The notes under the pieces are model-generated. The model was not told the DNA's origin, made no database searches, and was given only the letters and a program-made list of their open reading frames with translations. A DNA stretch of 29,723 nt, from assembly GCA_002412425.1 (NCBI GenBank), contig DHVB01000004.1:1-29723 (forward strand), given 5' to 3'. Within the stretch, counting starts at the first letter, position 1, and each line of letters opens with the position of its first letter. This document shows positions 16,403 through 23,735 of the stretch, piece after piece. The DNA is from Bacteroidales bacterium UBA5219 (GTDB lineage: Bacteria; Bacteroidota; Bacteroidia; Bacteroidales; ML635J-15). The translations under genes were made by a program, and so were the position numbers.

Positions 16403-17719
16403 ATGAAATAACTAAAAACAAATCTTTTTGCGGTTAAGAGAGGTAATACCCTACAAAAAGCCATAGCAAGTCTATGTTCAACTATTTTTATTTTATTGCT
16501 AGCTACAAGTGCTAGTTCACAATCTTTTTCGCTTGATAATACTTTTGGAAATCAAGGAGTAATAACAAGCGTAGATGCATCAGATGTTTATTTTATAGAT
16601 TTTGATGATAACGGAAATATAATTGCAATAGCAAGCAAAATTGGAAGCCAACCTAGTGATTATCATTATTTATCCATAATAAAAACAGATGCAAATGGAG
16701 TTGTTATGGAAACTTTTGGGAACGAAGGAGTGATGATCTTGACAGATTATGCAAATGCAAGAATATATAGTTCTCAAATAACTAATGAAAACAAAATTTT
16801 AGTATTTGGCTATTTTAGCGAAACCTATTTTGGCGATTCACAAGCAATGTTTATGCAATTTGCTGAAAATGGAAATTTAGACGAAAGTTTTGGAAATAAT
16901 GGGAAAATAATAATCAATACAGCATTAAATGATGATGTTTTTGCAAATTGTGCAAGTTTTGGAAGCAGTGATTTTCTATTAGTCGGAAAAAGAAATCATC
17001 TTGATTTTTCAGAAGTTAAATGTTATATCTCAAAATATAATTACGATGGGAATTTAGATGAAAGTTTTGGACAAGAAGGAAATGCTTATTAAACAGATAA
17101 TGCAACATATAGAATTGTTCCACTATCTATTTATGTTTTAGACGACCAGTCTGTCCTTGTAGCAGGATTTAATGAATTTAAAGGAGACGGTAATTATGAG
17201 TTGGCATTATGTAAATTAGACCAAAACGGAAACTTAGTAACAGATTTTGCAAATAATGGAGTATGGCTTATGGATATTGTGCAAGATTTTAATTTGGATT
17301 ATGAATATTTTAATAAAATTATAGAAAATAATGGAGATATTATTGTTTCTGGTAAAGGTAAAGAAGGTAAACTGTTTTTAAGTAAATTTTCGACAACTGG
17401 TGTAATTGATACAAATTTTGGCGAAAATGGATTTTATAATGATAATTTTGTAATTACACGCTTAAATGCAAACTCAAAATCGGGCGAAGACCCAGCATCT
17501 TTAGAAAAAAATCAACTTAATACTTTGTCAATTTATCCAAATCCAGCAAAAGATAACTTATATTTTAACGAAGAAACTCAAGCTGAAATAATTGATATAC
17601 AAGGAAGAGTATTGTATAAAACTACAGAAGCAGTTAAAAGTGTAAATATCAGCAATTTAAAATCAGGAATATATTTCATAAAAACTGATAATAAAATTCA
17701 AAAATTCGTAAAAGAATAA
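16403..17719 (+). pseudogene. Delta-60 repeat, T9SS-sorted secreted protein with two in-frame stops
   Basis: One continuous frame of 439 codons begins with ATG at 16403 but meets TAA at codon 3 (16409-16411) and a second TAA at 17090-17092. Between and after them the frame stays perfectly coding. Reading through gives a signal peptide (LQKAIASLCSTIFILLLATSASSQ), then delta-60 beta-propeller repeats (FGNQGVITS, FGNEGVMILT, LDESFGNNGKIIIN, LDESFGQEGNAY, FANNGVWLMD, FGENGFYND), and a T9SS type A sorting domain (LSIYPNPAKDNLYF to KIQKFVKE). Such proteins are exported to the cell surface; their roles are mostly unknown. The open pieces 16496-17092 (TTG start) and 17201-17719 are parts of the same gene and not separate genes. 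The stops could each come from one substitution (for example CAA to TAA at 17090). Translational readthrough is a less likely alternative. Confidence 0.75.
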
Positions 17720-17726
17720 AGTCCCT

Positions 17727-17793
17727 CGCTCGTTCGGATTTGTAATCCGAGTGTAACATAACCAAGCACTCGGATTGTAAATCCGAGCGAGCG
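17727..17793. repeat. Large imperfect inverted repeat inside repeat copy 2
   Basis: Arms 17727-17753 and 17767-17793 (27 bases each) pair at 24 positions, and the three remaining pairs are G-U wobbles in RNA from the plus strand. Each arm also holds a small palindrome (CGGATTTGTAATCCG and CGGATTGTAAATCCG). A 13-base loop separates the arms. It could form a strong hairpin at the 3' end of the upstream transcript. Confidence 0.7.
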
Positions 17794-17914
17794 ACATGGG
17801 CGTTTGAGTGAGCTAATGTGGGTTGTACGTGAGTACAAAACAAGTCTGTCAAAGGATTGCCCGCAAGGGCAACACAATAAAATTAGTTAAAAGTTTATAA
17901 AGTTTTTAAAGTTG

Positions 17915-17980
17915 TCTAACTAAACAACTAAACACTAACAACTAAACACTAAAAACTAAACACTAAAAACTAAAAACTCT
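17915..17980. repeat. Short degenerate tandem array
   Basis: A run of units like AACTAAACACT and AAAAACTAAACACT repeats about six times without spacers. It is part of the repeat copy 2 region and is not present in copy 1. Simple sequence of this type is too irregular for a CRISPR. Confidence 0.6.
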
Positions 17981-18050
17981 TTTAACTTTTAACTGATTTA
18001 TATTCCTTTTTTTTAATTTTTTTTGTATTATTGTTGCAATTTTGCACCAT

Positions 18051-20558
18051 ATGGAAAATTTTGAGAATAAGGAATTAAAATTAGCACAAGAATTTGTGCT
18101 TTATACACATAAAAATATATTTTTAACAGGAAAAGCAGGCACAGGAAAGACTACTTTTCTAAAAAATTTAAAATTATATTGTCCTAAGCGTATGGTTGTG
18201 GTTGCACCTACAGGTGTGGCAGCAATTAATGCAGGTGGAGTAACAATACATTCCTTTTTTCAATTACCATTTTCGCCTTTTATTAGTGCTTATACTACAA
18301 TATCTGAAAATTCTAAAAATGAGCAAACTGACAATTCTGCTTATACCTATAAATTAAGTAGGAATAAAATTAAACTTATACAAAGTCTTGATTTGTTGGT
18401 AATTGACGAAATTAGCATGGTGCGTGCAGATTTGTTAGATGCTGTAGATGATGTTTTAAGAAAATATCGTCATACTGATAAACCATTTGGTGGTGTACAG
18501 TTGCTTATGATTGGCGATTTGCATCAGTTAGCACCAGTAGTAAAAGAAGATGAATGGAATATTTTGCGAGATTTTTATGATTCGGCTTTCTTTTTTAGTT
18601 CTAAAGCATTGCAAAAAACCGAACTTGTTACAATAGAATTAAAACATATTTATCGCCAGTCTGATGAGACTTTTATTTCATTGCTTGGAGAAATTCGAGA
18701 AAATAAAGTTTCGCAAAAGTCTATTGAGCTTTTAAACTCTCGATATGAGCCAGATTTTAATTTGAATGAAAATGAAGGATATATAACATTAACAACGCAT
18801 AATGCTAATGCTCAAGAGATTAACGATGAGAAATTAAAGAAAATAAAATTGCGTTCAAAAAAATTTAAAGCAAAAATAAAAGACGACTTTCCTGAATATA
18901 TGTATCCAACAGAATATGAATTAGAACTTAAAGTCGGTGCTCAGGTAATGTTTGTGAAAAACGATTCTTCATTTGAGAAACTATATTATAATGGTAAGAT
19001 TGGAATTATTACAAAATTTGTTGAAGACTTAATTGTTGTAAAATGTGATAACCAAGATGAAATTTATGTTAAAACAGAAATGTGGGAAAATGTAAGATAT
19101 ACATTGAATAACGAAACTAAGGAAATTGATGAAGAAGTTATAGGTAGTTTTGAGCAATATCCTTTAAAATTGGCTTGGGCAATAACTGTTCATAAAAGTC
19201 AAGGTTTGACATTTGAGAAAGCAATTATAGATGTAAATGCTGCTTTTGCTTTTGGACAAGTGTATGTTGCTTTGAGCCGTTGTAAATCGTTAGAAGGTTT
19301 GGTTTTAATTTCAAAAATTCCAAGTTCGGCAATAAAAACAGATTCAACAATTTCGAGATTCAATGAAAATGCTGCAGAAAATGCACCCGACCAAGAAAAA
19401 CTACAAGATTCAAAATTGATTTATCAACAAAATTTAATTTTAGAACAATTTGATTTTTTAAATCTGAAAAAGAGATATTTTTCAGTTAAGAAAATTTATA
19501 CTGAAAATATTTTAAGATTTGGTGAGGGGTTTGTGAAAATATTTGAGGAAATCACAGCACAAGCACAAAGCGAAATTTTTGACGTTAATGATAAATTTAT
19601 TAAGCAATTAAACTATTTATTTAATACAAATAAAGAAGAATTACCTGAAAATTCAGAGCAAATTTTAGATAGAATTGCCAAGGCTTCTAAGTATTATATC
19701 GAGAAATTTAATTTTATTTTTATTTCCAAGTTCAAAAGCTTATATTTTGATTGCGACAATAAAGAAATAAGCAATGAAATGGATAATGCCATTAATAGAT
19801 TTGAATTAGAATTAAAATTGAAGTTAGGAGCAATGCAGGCTTCTGTTGAAAAATTTGAAACTTTAAAATATTTACGAGCTTTATCCGATACCGAAGTTGA
19901 TTTTAAATCTGAATTTAACAGACCTACGGTTTATTCTTCGCATACTGAAAATAAAAATTTGTTTGCAGAATTAAACGCATGGCGAAAGTCTTTAGCTGAA
20001 GATTCAGGAATTGATGTTTATAAAATTTTACCATATAAAACTTTAAGAGAATTAGTGGAAAAATTACCACAAAATCTAACTGAATTAGGTAAAATTAAAG
20101 GGATTGGCAAAGTTAAACTAAAACAATTTGGAGATGATATTCTCGATATAATTTATGAGTATTGCGAAAGAAATAATATAAAAAGGGCAGAGCCAGTTGA
20201 GGAAATTATTTCCAAAACTAAAGCAAAAAAAACACAAGCGGAAAAATTAATAAAAGAGCCTAAAAAAGATACTAAAACAATTAGTTTTGAGCTATTTAAG
20301 CAAGGCAAATCAATAGAAGAAATTGCTGAAGAAAGAAGTCTTGTTTTCTCAACAATTTTTGGGCATTTGTCTCATTTTGTGCTGAAAGGAGAATTGGAAA
20401 TAACGGAACTTGTTGAGCAAGTGCGACTTGATAAAATTGTAAACTTTATTGAAGAACAAGAAAACCTCAACTTACGCGATTTGGTCGAAAAATCAAATTA
20501 CGAGTTTAATTACAATGAACTTAAATTAATAATTGCTTGTAAAGAAAAATTTGAATAA
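18051..20558 (+). CDS. PIF1/RecD-like helicase with HRDC and HTH domains
   Basis: This 835-residue protein is a superfamily 1 DNA helicase. From the chosen start (ATG 18051) it shows Walker A GKAGTGKT (27-34), Walker B LLVIDE (115-120) followed by ISMVRADLLD, GDLHQLAPV, an IYRQ motif, and the C-terminal helicase segment VHKSQGLTFEKAIIDVNAAF then VYVALSRCKSLEGLVLI. Near residues 635-705 lies an HRDC domain (LNAWRKSLAEDSGI, then LGKIKGIGKVKLKQFGDDIL), and near 740-790 a helix-turn-helix (FELFKQGKSIEEIAEERSLV). Such three-part proteins are common in Bacteroidota and probably act in DNA repair or G-quadruplex/fork processing. A TTG three codons upstream (18042) is possible, but ATG is preferred. 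Family firm, role inferred. The outer membrane protein gene follows 18 bases later. Confidence 0.88.
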   Translation: MENFENKELKLAQEFVLYTHKNIFLTGKAGTGKTTFLKNLKLYCPKRMVVVAPTGVAAINAGGVTIHSFFQLPFSPFISAYTTISENSKNEQTDNSAYTYKLSRNKIKLIQSLDLLVIDEISMVRADLLDAVDDVLRKYRHTDKPFGGVQLLMIGDLHQLAPVVKEDEWNILRDFYDSAFFFSSKALQKTELVTIELKHIYRQSDETFISLLGEIRENKVSQKSIELLNSRYEPDFNLNENEGYITLTTHNANAQEINDEKLKKIKLRSKKFKAKIKDDFPEYMYPTEYELELKVGAQVMFVKNDSSFEKLYYNGKIGIITKFVEDLIVVKCDNQDEIYVKTEMWENVRYTLNNETKEIDEEVIGSFEQYPLKLAWAITVHKSQGLTFEKAIIDVNAAFAFGQVYVALSRCKSLEGLVLISKIPSSAIKTDSTISRFNENAAENAPDQEKLQDSKLIYQQNLILEQFDFLNLKKRYFSVKKIYTENILRFGEGFVKIFEEITAQAQSEIFDVNDKFIKQLNYLFNTNKEELPENSEQILDRIAKASKYYIEKFNFIFISKFKSLYFDCDNKEISNEMDNAINRFELELKLKLGAMQASVEKFETLKYLRALSDTEVDFKSEFNRPTVYSSHTENKNLFAELNAWRKSLAEDSGIDVYKILPYKTLRELVEKLPQNLTELGKIKGIGKVKLKQFGDDILDIIYEYCERNNIKRAEPVEEIISKTKAKKTQAEKLIKEPKKDTKTISFELFKQGKSIEEIAEERSLVFSTIFGHLSHFVLKGELEITELVEQVRLDKIVNFIEEQENLNLRDLVEKSNYEFNYNELKLIIACKEKFE

Positions 20559-20576
20559 TATCTTTACCCAAGTTTT

Positions 20577-21137
20577 ATGCAGAAATTTTTGAAAATATTA
20601 GTTGTGCTTTTCTTGTGTGTAGGTTTTGTAAAATCAGCAAAGTCGCAATATTTGGAGAACGACCCAACTTATGTTCAAAGAATTTTTTATGGAGGAGATA
20701 TAGGCTTTTCTTTTGGTTATGCAACATATATTGCCGTAAATCCTATCGTGGGATATAGAATTACAAATCGCTTGTCGAGTGGAATAGGAGGAAACTACAC
20801 TTTTGCAAAATCAAATTATTATGGATATGAGGGTAGTATGTATGGAGGAAATATATTTGCAAGTTTTACTATTATTAAAAACTTGGGAAATGCAATTTCA
20901 TTTCTTGAAGGAAATGGAATTTTGATTTATGCAGAATATAATGTGGTGAACATAAAAAATTATTATTCTATTCCAGGTAGAGAAATAAATTATGTAGCCT
21001 CGCCAATGTTGGGTTTTGCATTTCAAACTCCTATTGGTGGGCGAAGTTATTTATTAATGATGATTTTATACAATTTTAACGAAACCTCTATTAGTCCATA
21101 TCCAAACCCTGTATTCAAATTTAGTTATCAGTTTTAA
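20577..21137 (+). CDS. Small predicted outer-membrane beta-barrel protein
   Basis: The 186-residue product has a signal peptide (MQKFLKILVVLFLCVGFVKSAKSQ, residues 1-24 or so) and a mature part rich in glycine and aromatic residues in alternating strands, for example GGDIGFSFGYATYIAVNPIVGYRI and SSGIGGNYTF, and ends in FKFSYQF, a C-terminal phenylalanine as in barrel proteins. This suggests an eight-strand outer-membrane barrel. I do not recognise a named family. It begins 18 bases after the helicase stop and may be co-transcribed with it, though their functions seem unrelated. It is followed by the promoter and riboswitch of the B12 operon. Localisation is reasonably supported; function unknown. 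Confidence 0.6.
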   Translation: MQKFLKILVVLFLCVGFVKSAKSQYLENDPTYVQRIFYGGDIGFSFGYATYIAVNPIVGYRITNRLSSGIGGNYTFAKSNYYGYEGSMYGGNIFASFTIIKNLGNAISFLEGNGILIYAEYNVVNIKNYYSIPGREINYVASPMLGFAFQTPIGGRSYLLMMILYNFNETSISPYPNPVFKFSYQF

Positions 21138-21178
21138 AAAAATATATAGTTTTTATTTTTTTATAATATTAATTCATT

Positions 21179-21186
21179 TATCTTTG
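21179..21186 (+). promoter_or_regulatory. Candidate -7 box of the B12 operon promoter
   Basis: TATCTTTG matches TAnnTTTG. Transcription would start about 7 bases downstream, just before the first helix of the riboswitch (near 21200). No clear TTG is seen at -33; the upstream bases are T-rich. Confidence 0.5.
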
Positions 21187-21199
21187 TGGCGTTAGTGGC

Positions 21200-21367
21200 G
21201 TTATTGGTTTTTCGGAATTTTCCGAAACTAAGAGGGAAACAGGTGAAAATCCTGTACAGTACCCGCTGCTGTAAGCTCTTAAAAATGTTGTGTAACAAAG
21301 TCACTGCTTCGCCAAACGAAGTGGGAAGGCAACACAACTCAGAGTAAGTCAGAAGACCTGCCATAAC
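21200..21367 (+). ncRNA. Cobalamin (vitamin B12) riboswitch
   Basis: The aptamer carries the conserved parts of the cobalamin riboswitch in order: AAGAGGGAA near 21229-21238, the B12-box-related GGTGAAAATCC (21242-21252), TACAGTACCCGCTGCTGTAA near 21255-21274, TCACTGC with GAAGTGGGAAGGC (21301-21330), and AGTAAGTCAGAAGACCTGCC (21343-21362). The closing helix pairs GTTATTGG (21200-21207) with CCATAAC (21361-21367). When B12 is bound, downstream expression is normally turned off. Here it controls the four-gene surface operon that starts at 21490. A small hairpin at 21380-21401 (AAGCTTT/AAAGCTT) could be part of the expression platform; it has no T tract, which favours translational over transcriptional control. 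Confidence 0.95.
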
Positions 21368-21489
21368 AGTCATAGTTAAAAGCTTTCGGGACAAAAAGCT
21401 TAATGAAGTAATGTCATTACAAAATTTCCCGCAAATTTGAGACTTTGACAAAGTGAATTTATTTTTTTGTTTAATTTTTAAATTTTTTA

Positions 21490-22719
21490 ATGATGAGAAA
21501 AAAATTACCTTTAGTCTTAGCTTTAATGCTTAGTGTTTCGTTTGTTTTTGCACAAACATTTGTAAATCTTGTTGACTTTGAAAGTCTTACATTAGCTCCC
21601 GAATCGCATTATGCCGGCGAGGATAATGCAGGAGGCTTCGAAGTAGATTATTTGAAGTTTTATAATTCTTACAGCCCTGATTATGGAGGGATGTGGTATG
21701 GTTTTGCTTATACTAATGAAACAGATGTCACTACTCCTGGTTCTACAAATCAGTATTCGTCTGCTTCTGGCTCAGGAGTTAATGCTTCGGAAAATTATGT
21801 GGTCGGTTTTATGGGTTTTGATTGGGTAAGTACCTTTGCTCCAATCCCTTCAGTAATAAAACTTAGTAAAGAAAATCCTGAAGCCATAATTCCAGGAATG
21901 TATGTAAATTTGAATACTTATGCTTCTTTATACATGGCAGATAATGATTTTTATAAAACCGAAAAACATTGGTATAAGTTGAAAATTGTTGCCTTAAGTA
22001 CTACATCGTATTTTACTAACGAAGCAGAATTCTTTTTGGCTGATTACAGAAGCGACAATGAAGAAATGCAATTTAAAATTGATGATTGGACTTATGTTGA
22101 CTTAACTTGGGCAGGTGTTGCTGATAGTCTTTTGTTTTATGTTGAATCATCAGATACTAATGCTTATGGAATGCTTACTCCTTCCTATTATTGCATAGAT
22201 GATTTTGCAGCTACATGTCCTGAGACAGTTCCTGAGTTTATTACAGATATTAAAACTAATTATAATGCAAGTGTAGGCGAAGAAATTCAATTAAGTGCTT
22301 TTGTAAAAGGTGGAGTTCAGCCTTATAGCTTCGAATGGTCTAATGCAGAAATTTTAGATGATGCCACAAGTCAAATGCCAGTTGCTACAGTAACTGGAAG
22401 TACGACATTAACTGTAACAGTAAGCGATGCAAAGGAAAATACAATAACCGAAACAGTTAATGTTTTTGTGGAAACTAATATTGCTGAAAATAAGGCTTTT
22501 GAACCAAAAGTTTATATTAATCAAAACAATATTTTAAATATTGAGTCCGAAAACGAAATAAAATCTCTTGAAATTTATGATATTACAGGAAAACAGTTGA
22601 TTTCAAATTCTAGTTTAAATAATAATATGAATTTTGATTTATCATATTTTCCACAAGGAATTTATATCGTTCGTTTAAGTGATGGCATTTCAATGTATTC
22701 AACAAAAATCTTTAAATAA
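21490..22719 (+). CDS. DUF4465 secreted protein with T9SS type A tail (BtuH-like, B12-linked)
   Basis: This 409-residue protein has a signal peptide (cleaved after FVFAQ), a DUF4465 domain (about 25-245) with VDFESLTLAPESHYAGEDNAG, the typical WYGFAYTN and YYCIDDFAATC segments, an immunoglobulin/PKD-like domain (about 250-330, EIQLSAFVKGGVQPYSFEWS) and a T9SS sorting domain (about 335-409). DUF4465 proteins are recurrent in Bacteroidota B12 loci, and I recall them as the BtuH class of surface cobalamin-binding lipoproteins in Bacteroides; here export is by T9SS and not a lipid anchor. Position directly after the cobalamin riboswitch (122 bases) supports a role in B12 capture at the cell surface. 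Domain call strong; ligand inferred. Confidence 0.82.
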   Translation: MMRKKLPLVLALMLSVSFVFAQTFVNLVDFESLTLAPESHYAGEDNAGGFEVDYLKFYNSYSPDYGGMWYGFAYTNETDVTTPGSTNQYSSASGSGVNASENYVVGFMGFDWVSTFAPIPSVIKLSKENPEAIIPGMYVNLNTYASLYMADNDFYKTEKHWYKLKIVALSTTSYFTNEAEFFLADYRSDNEEMQFKIDDWTYVDLTWAGVADSLLFYVESSDTNAYGMLTPSYYCIDDFAATCPETVPEFITDIKTNYNASVGEEIQLSAFVKGGVQPYSFEWSNAEILDDATSQMPVATVTGSTTLTVTVSDAKENTITETVNVFVETNIAENKAFEPKVYINQNNILNIESENEIKSLEIYDITGKQLISNSSLNNNMNFDLSYFPQGIYIVRLSDGISMYSTKIFK

Positions 22720-22733
22720 TAATCTGTCAAACA

Positions 22734-23735
22734 ATGAAATTATCTTTATTATTTAGTGTCTTTTGCTTTTCGAGCATCTTGCTTTTTGCACAGAGCTTTC
22801 CGCAAGGCACAAATGCTATTCATAAAGATTCGTCCATCATTGTTTCTTGGGCAGTATCTGCTGTTGTTGAGCGTGGGTATATCAACATTGCAGATACTGC
22901 TTTTACTTATTCTCAAGGAGGAGTTACATCAAACAAGGCTTGGCATGGAAAAGTTCAAGATGCACTTGGAAAAGCAGATGGTAATGCTATTTCTTTAGGC
23001 GATGGTGGACATATAATTTTAGAATTTGAAAATCCTATCTTTGATGGAAACGGTCCTGATTTTGTAGTTTTTGAAAATGCTATTTTTACACCTCAAGGAC
23101 AAACAAAAATGGCTTTTTTAGAGTTGGGCTTTGTCGAGGTTAGTAGCAATGGAGTTGATTATGCAAGATTTCCAGCAGTTACAGAATATCAGTTCGAAAC
23201 TCAAATTGGTTCTTTTGATGCAATGGATAGAGATTTTTTGCACAATTTCGCGGGGAACTTTCCTACTTTTTACGGAACTCCTTTTGATTTAGCTGAAATT
23301 AATGACCCAAATGTTGATGTGCAAAACATTACTCACGTAAAAATTATTGATGTCGTGGGAAATATAAATCCAGAATATGCTTCTTACGATTCTCAAGGAA
23401 ATATAGTGAACGACCCTTGGCCCACACCTTTTTATTCTTGCGGTTTTGATTTAGATGCTGTTGGAGTAATTAATTCTGCTGTAAATGTAAATGAAATTGC
23501 AAAAAATAATTTCCAAATTTTTCCAAACCCAACAAAAGATTTTATAAAAATTAATTCCGAAAAAAGTATTCAAGAAATTTATATTTTCGATAATCAAGGT
23601 AGAGTATTAGTTTATGAAAACAATTTAGAAAGCAATTCTGTTTTGGATTTAAGTTCGCTTAATTCTGGAGTGTATTTTATTAGAATTTTTGATGGAAATA
23701 ATTTTTTAAATCAAAAAATTGTAAAACTTGATTAG
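22734..23735 (+). CDS. Second T9SS-sorted surface protein of the B12 operon
   Basis: The 333-residue product starts with a signal peptide (MKLSLLFSVFCFSSILLFAQ) and ends with a T9SS type A sorting domain (about 260-333, FQIFPNPTKDFIKINSEKSI). Between them lies a beta-rich domain with GDGGHIILEFENPIFDGNGPDFVVFENA (about 87-115), VEVSSNGVDYARFP and FYSCGFDLDAVGVIN, a pattern seen in Bacteroidota proteins usually annotated only as 'cell surface protein' and often near B12 loci. It may have a jellyroll carbohydrate-binding-like fold, possibly with Ca sites in the acidic loops. The start is 14 bases after the DUF4465 gene; the end overlaps the receptor gene by 8 bases. It probably works in B12 capture, by context only. 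Confidence 0.75.
   Translation: MKLSLLFSVFCFSSILLFAQSFPQGTNAIHKDSSIIVSWAVSAVVERGYINIADTAFTYSQGGVTSNKAWHGKVQDALGKADGNAISLGDGGHIILEFENPIFDGNGPDFVVFENAIFTPQGQTKMAFLELGFVEVSSNGVDYARFPAVTEYQFETQIGSFDAMDRDFLHNFAGNFPTFYGTPFDLAEINDPNVDVQNITHVKIIDVVGNINPEYASYDSQGNIVNDPWPTPFYSCGFDLDAVGVINSAVNVNEIAKNNFQIFPNPTKDFIKINSEKSIQEIYIFDNQGRVLVYENNLESNSVLDLSSLNSGVYFIRIFDGNNFLNQKIVKLD

Larger units (their letters stand above)
17720..17998. repeat. Composite GC-richer intergenic repeat, copy 2
   Basis: The 331-base gap between the delta-60 gene and the helicase holds the second copy of the element seen at 300-668. It starts directly after the stop codon. The core 17785-17840 agrees with 402-457 at 52 of 56 positions, and the GCCCGCAAGGGCAACACAAT block (17860-17879), the AGTTAAAAGTTTATAAAG block (17884-17901) and the CTTTTAACTTTTAAC tail (about 17978-17993) follow in the same order. 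This copy lacks the duplicated middle part of copy 1, and has an extra short tandem array. No open frame or transposase is present. Confidence 0.7.

Noticed and set aside
16409..16411. Reassignment of TAA as a sense codon in this organism
   Set aside because: Many intact genes in the window end properly at TAA, so a changed code is not supported; decay of one gene explains it better.
17915..17980. Tandem AACTAAACACT-like units as a CRISPR array
   Set aside because: The units are 11-14 bases, irregular, and have no unique spacers or cas genes nearby.
18042..18050. TTG start for the helicase
   Set aside because: It adds only three residues before an ATG that begins with the usual charged N-terminus, so ATG 18051 is preferred.
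21161..21451. Minus-strand 96-codon open frame over the riboswitch
   Set aside because: It is antisense to a clear cobalamin riboswitch and has no protein family signature.
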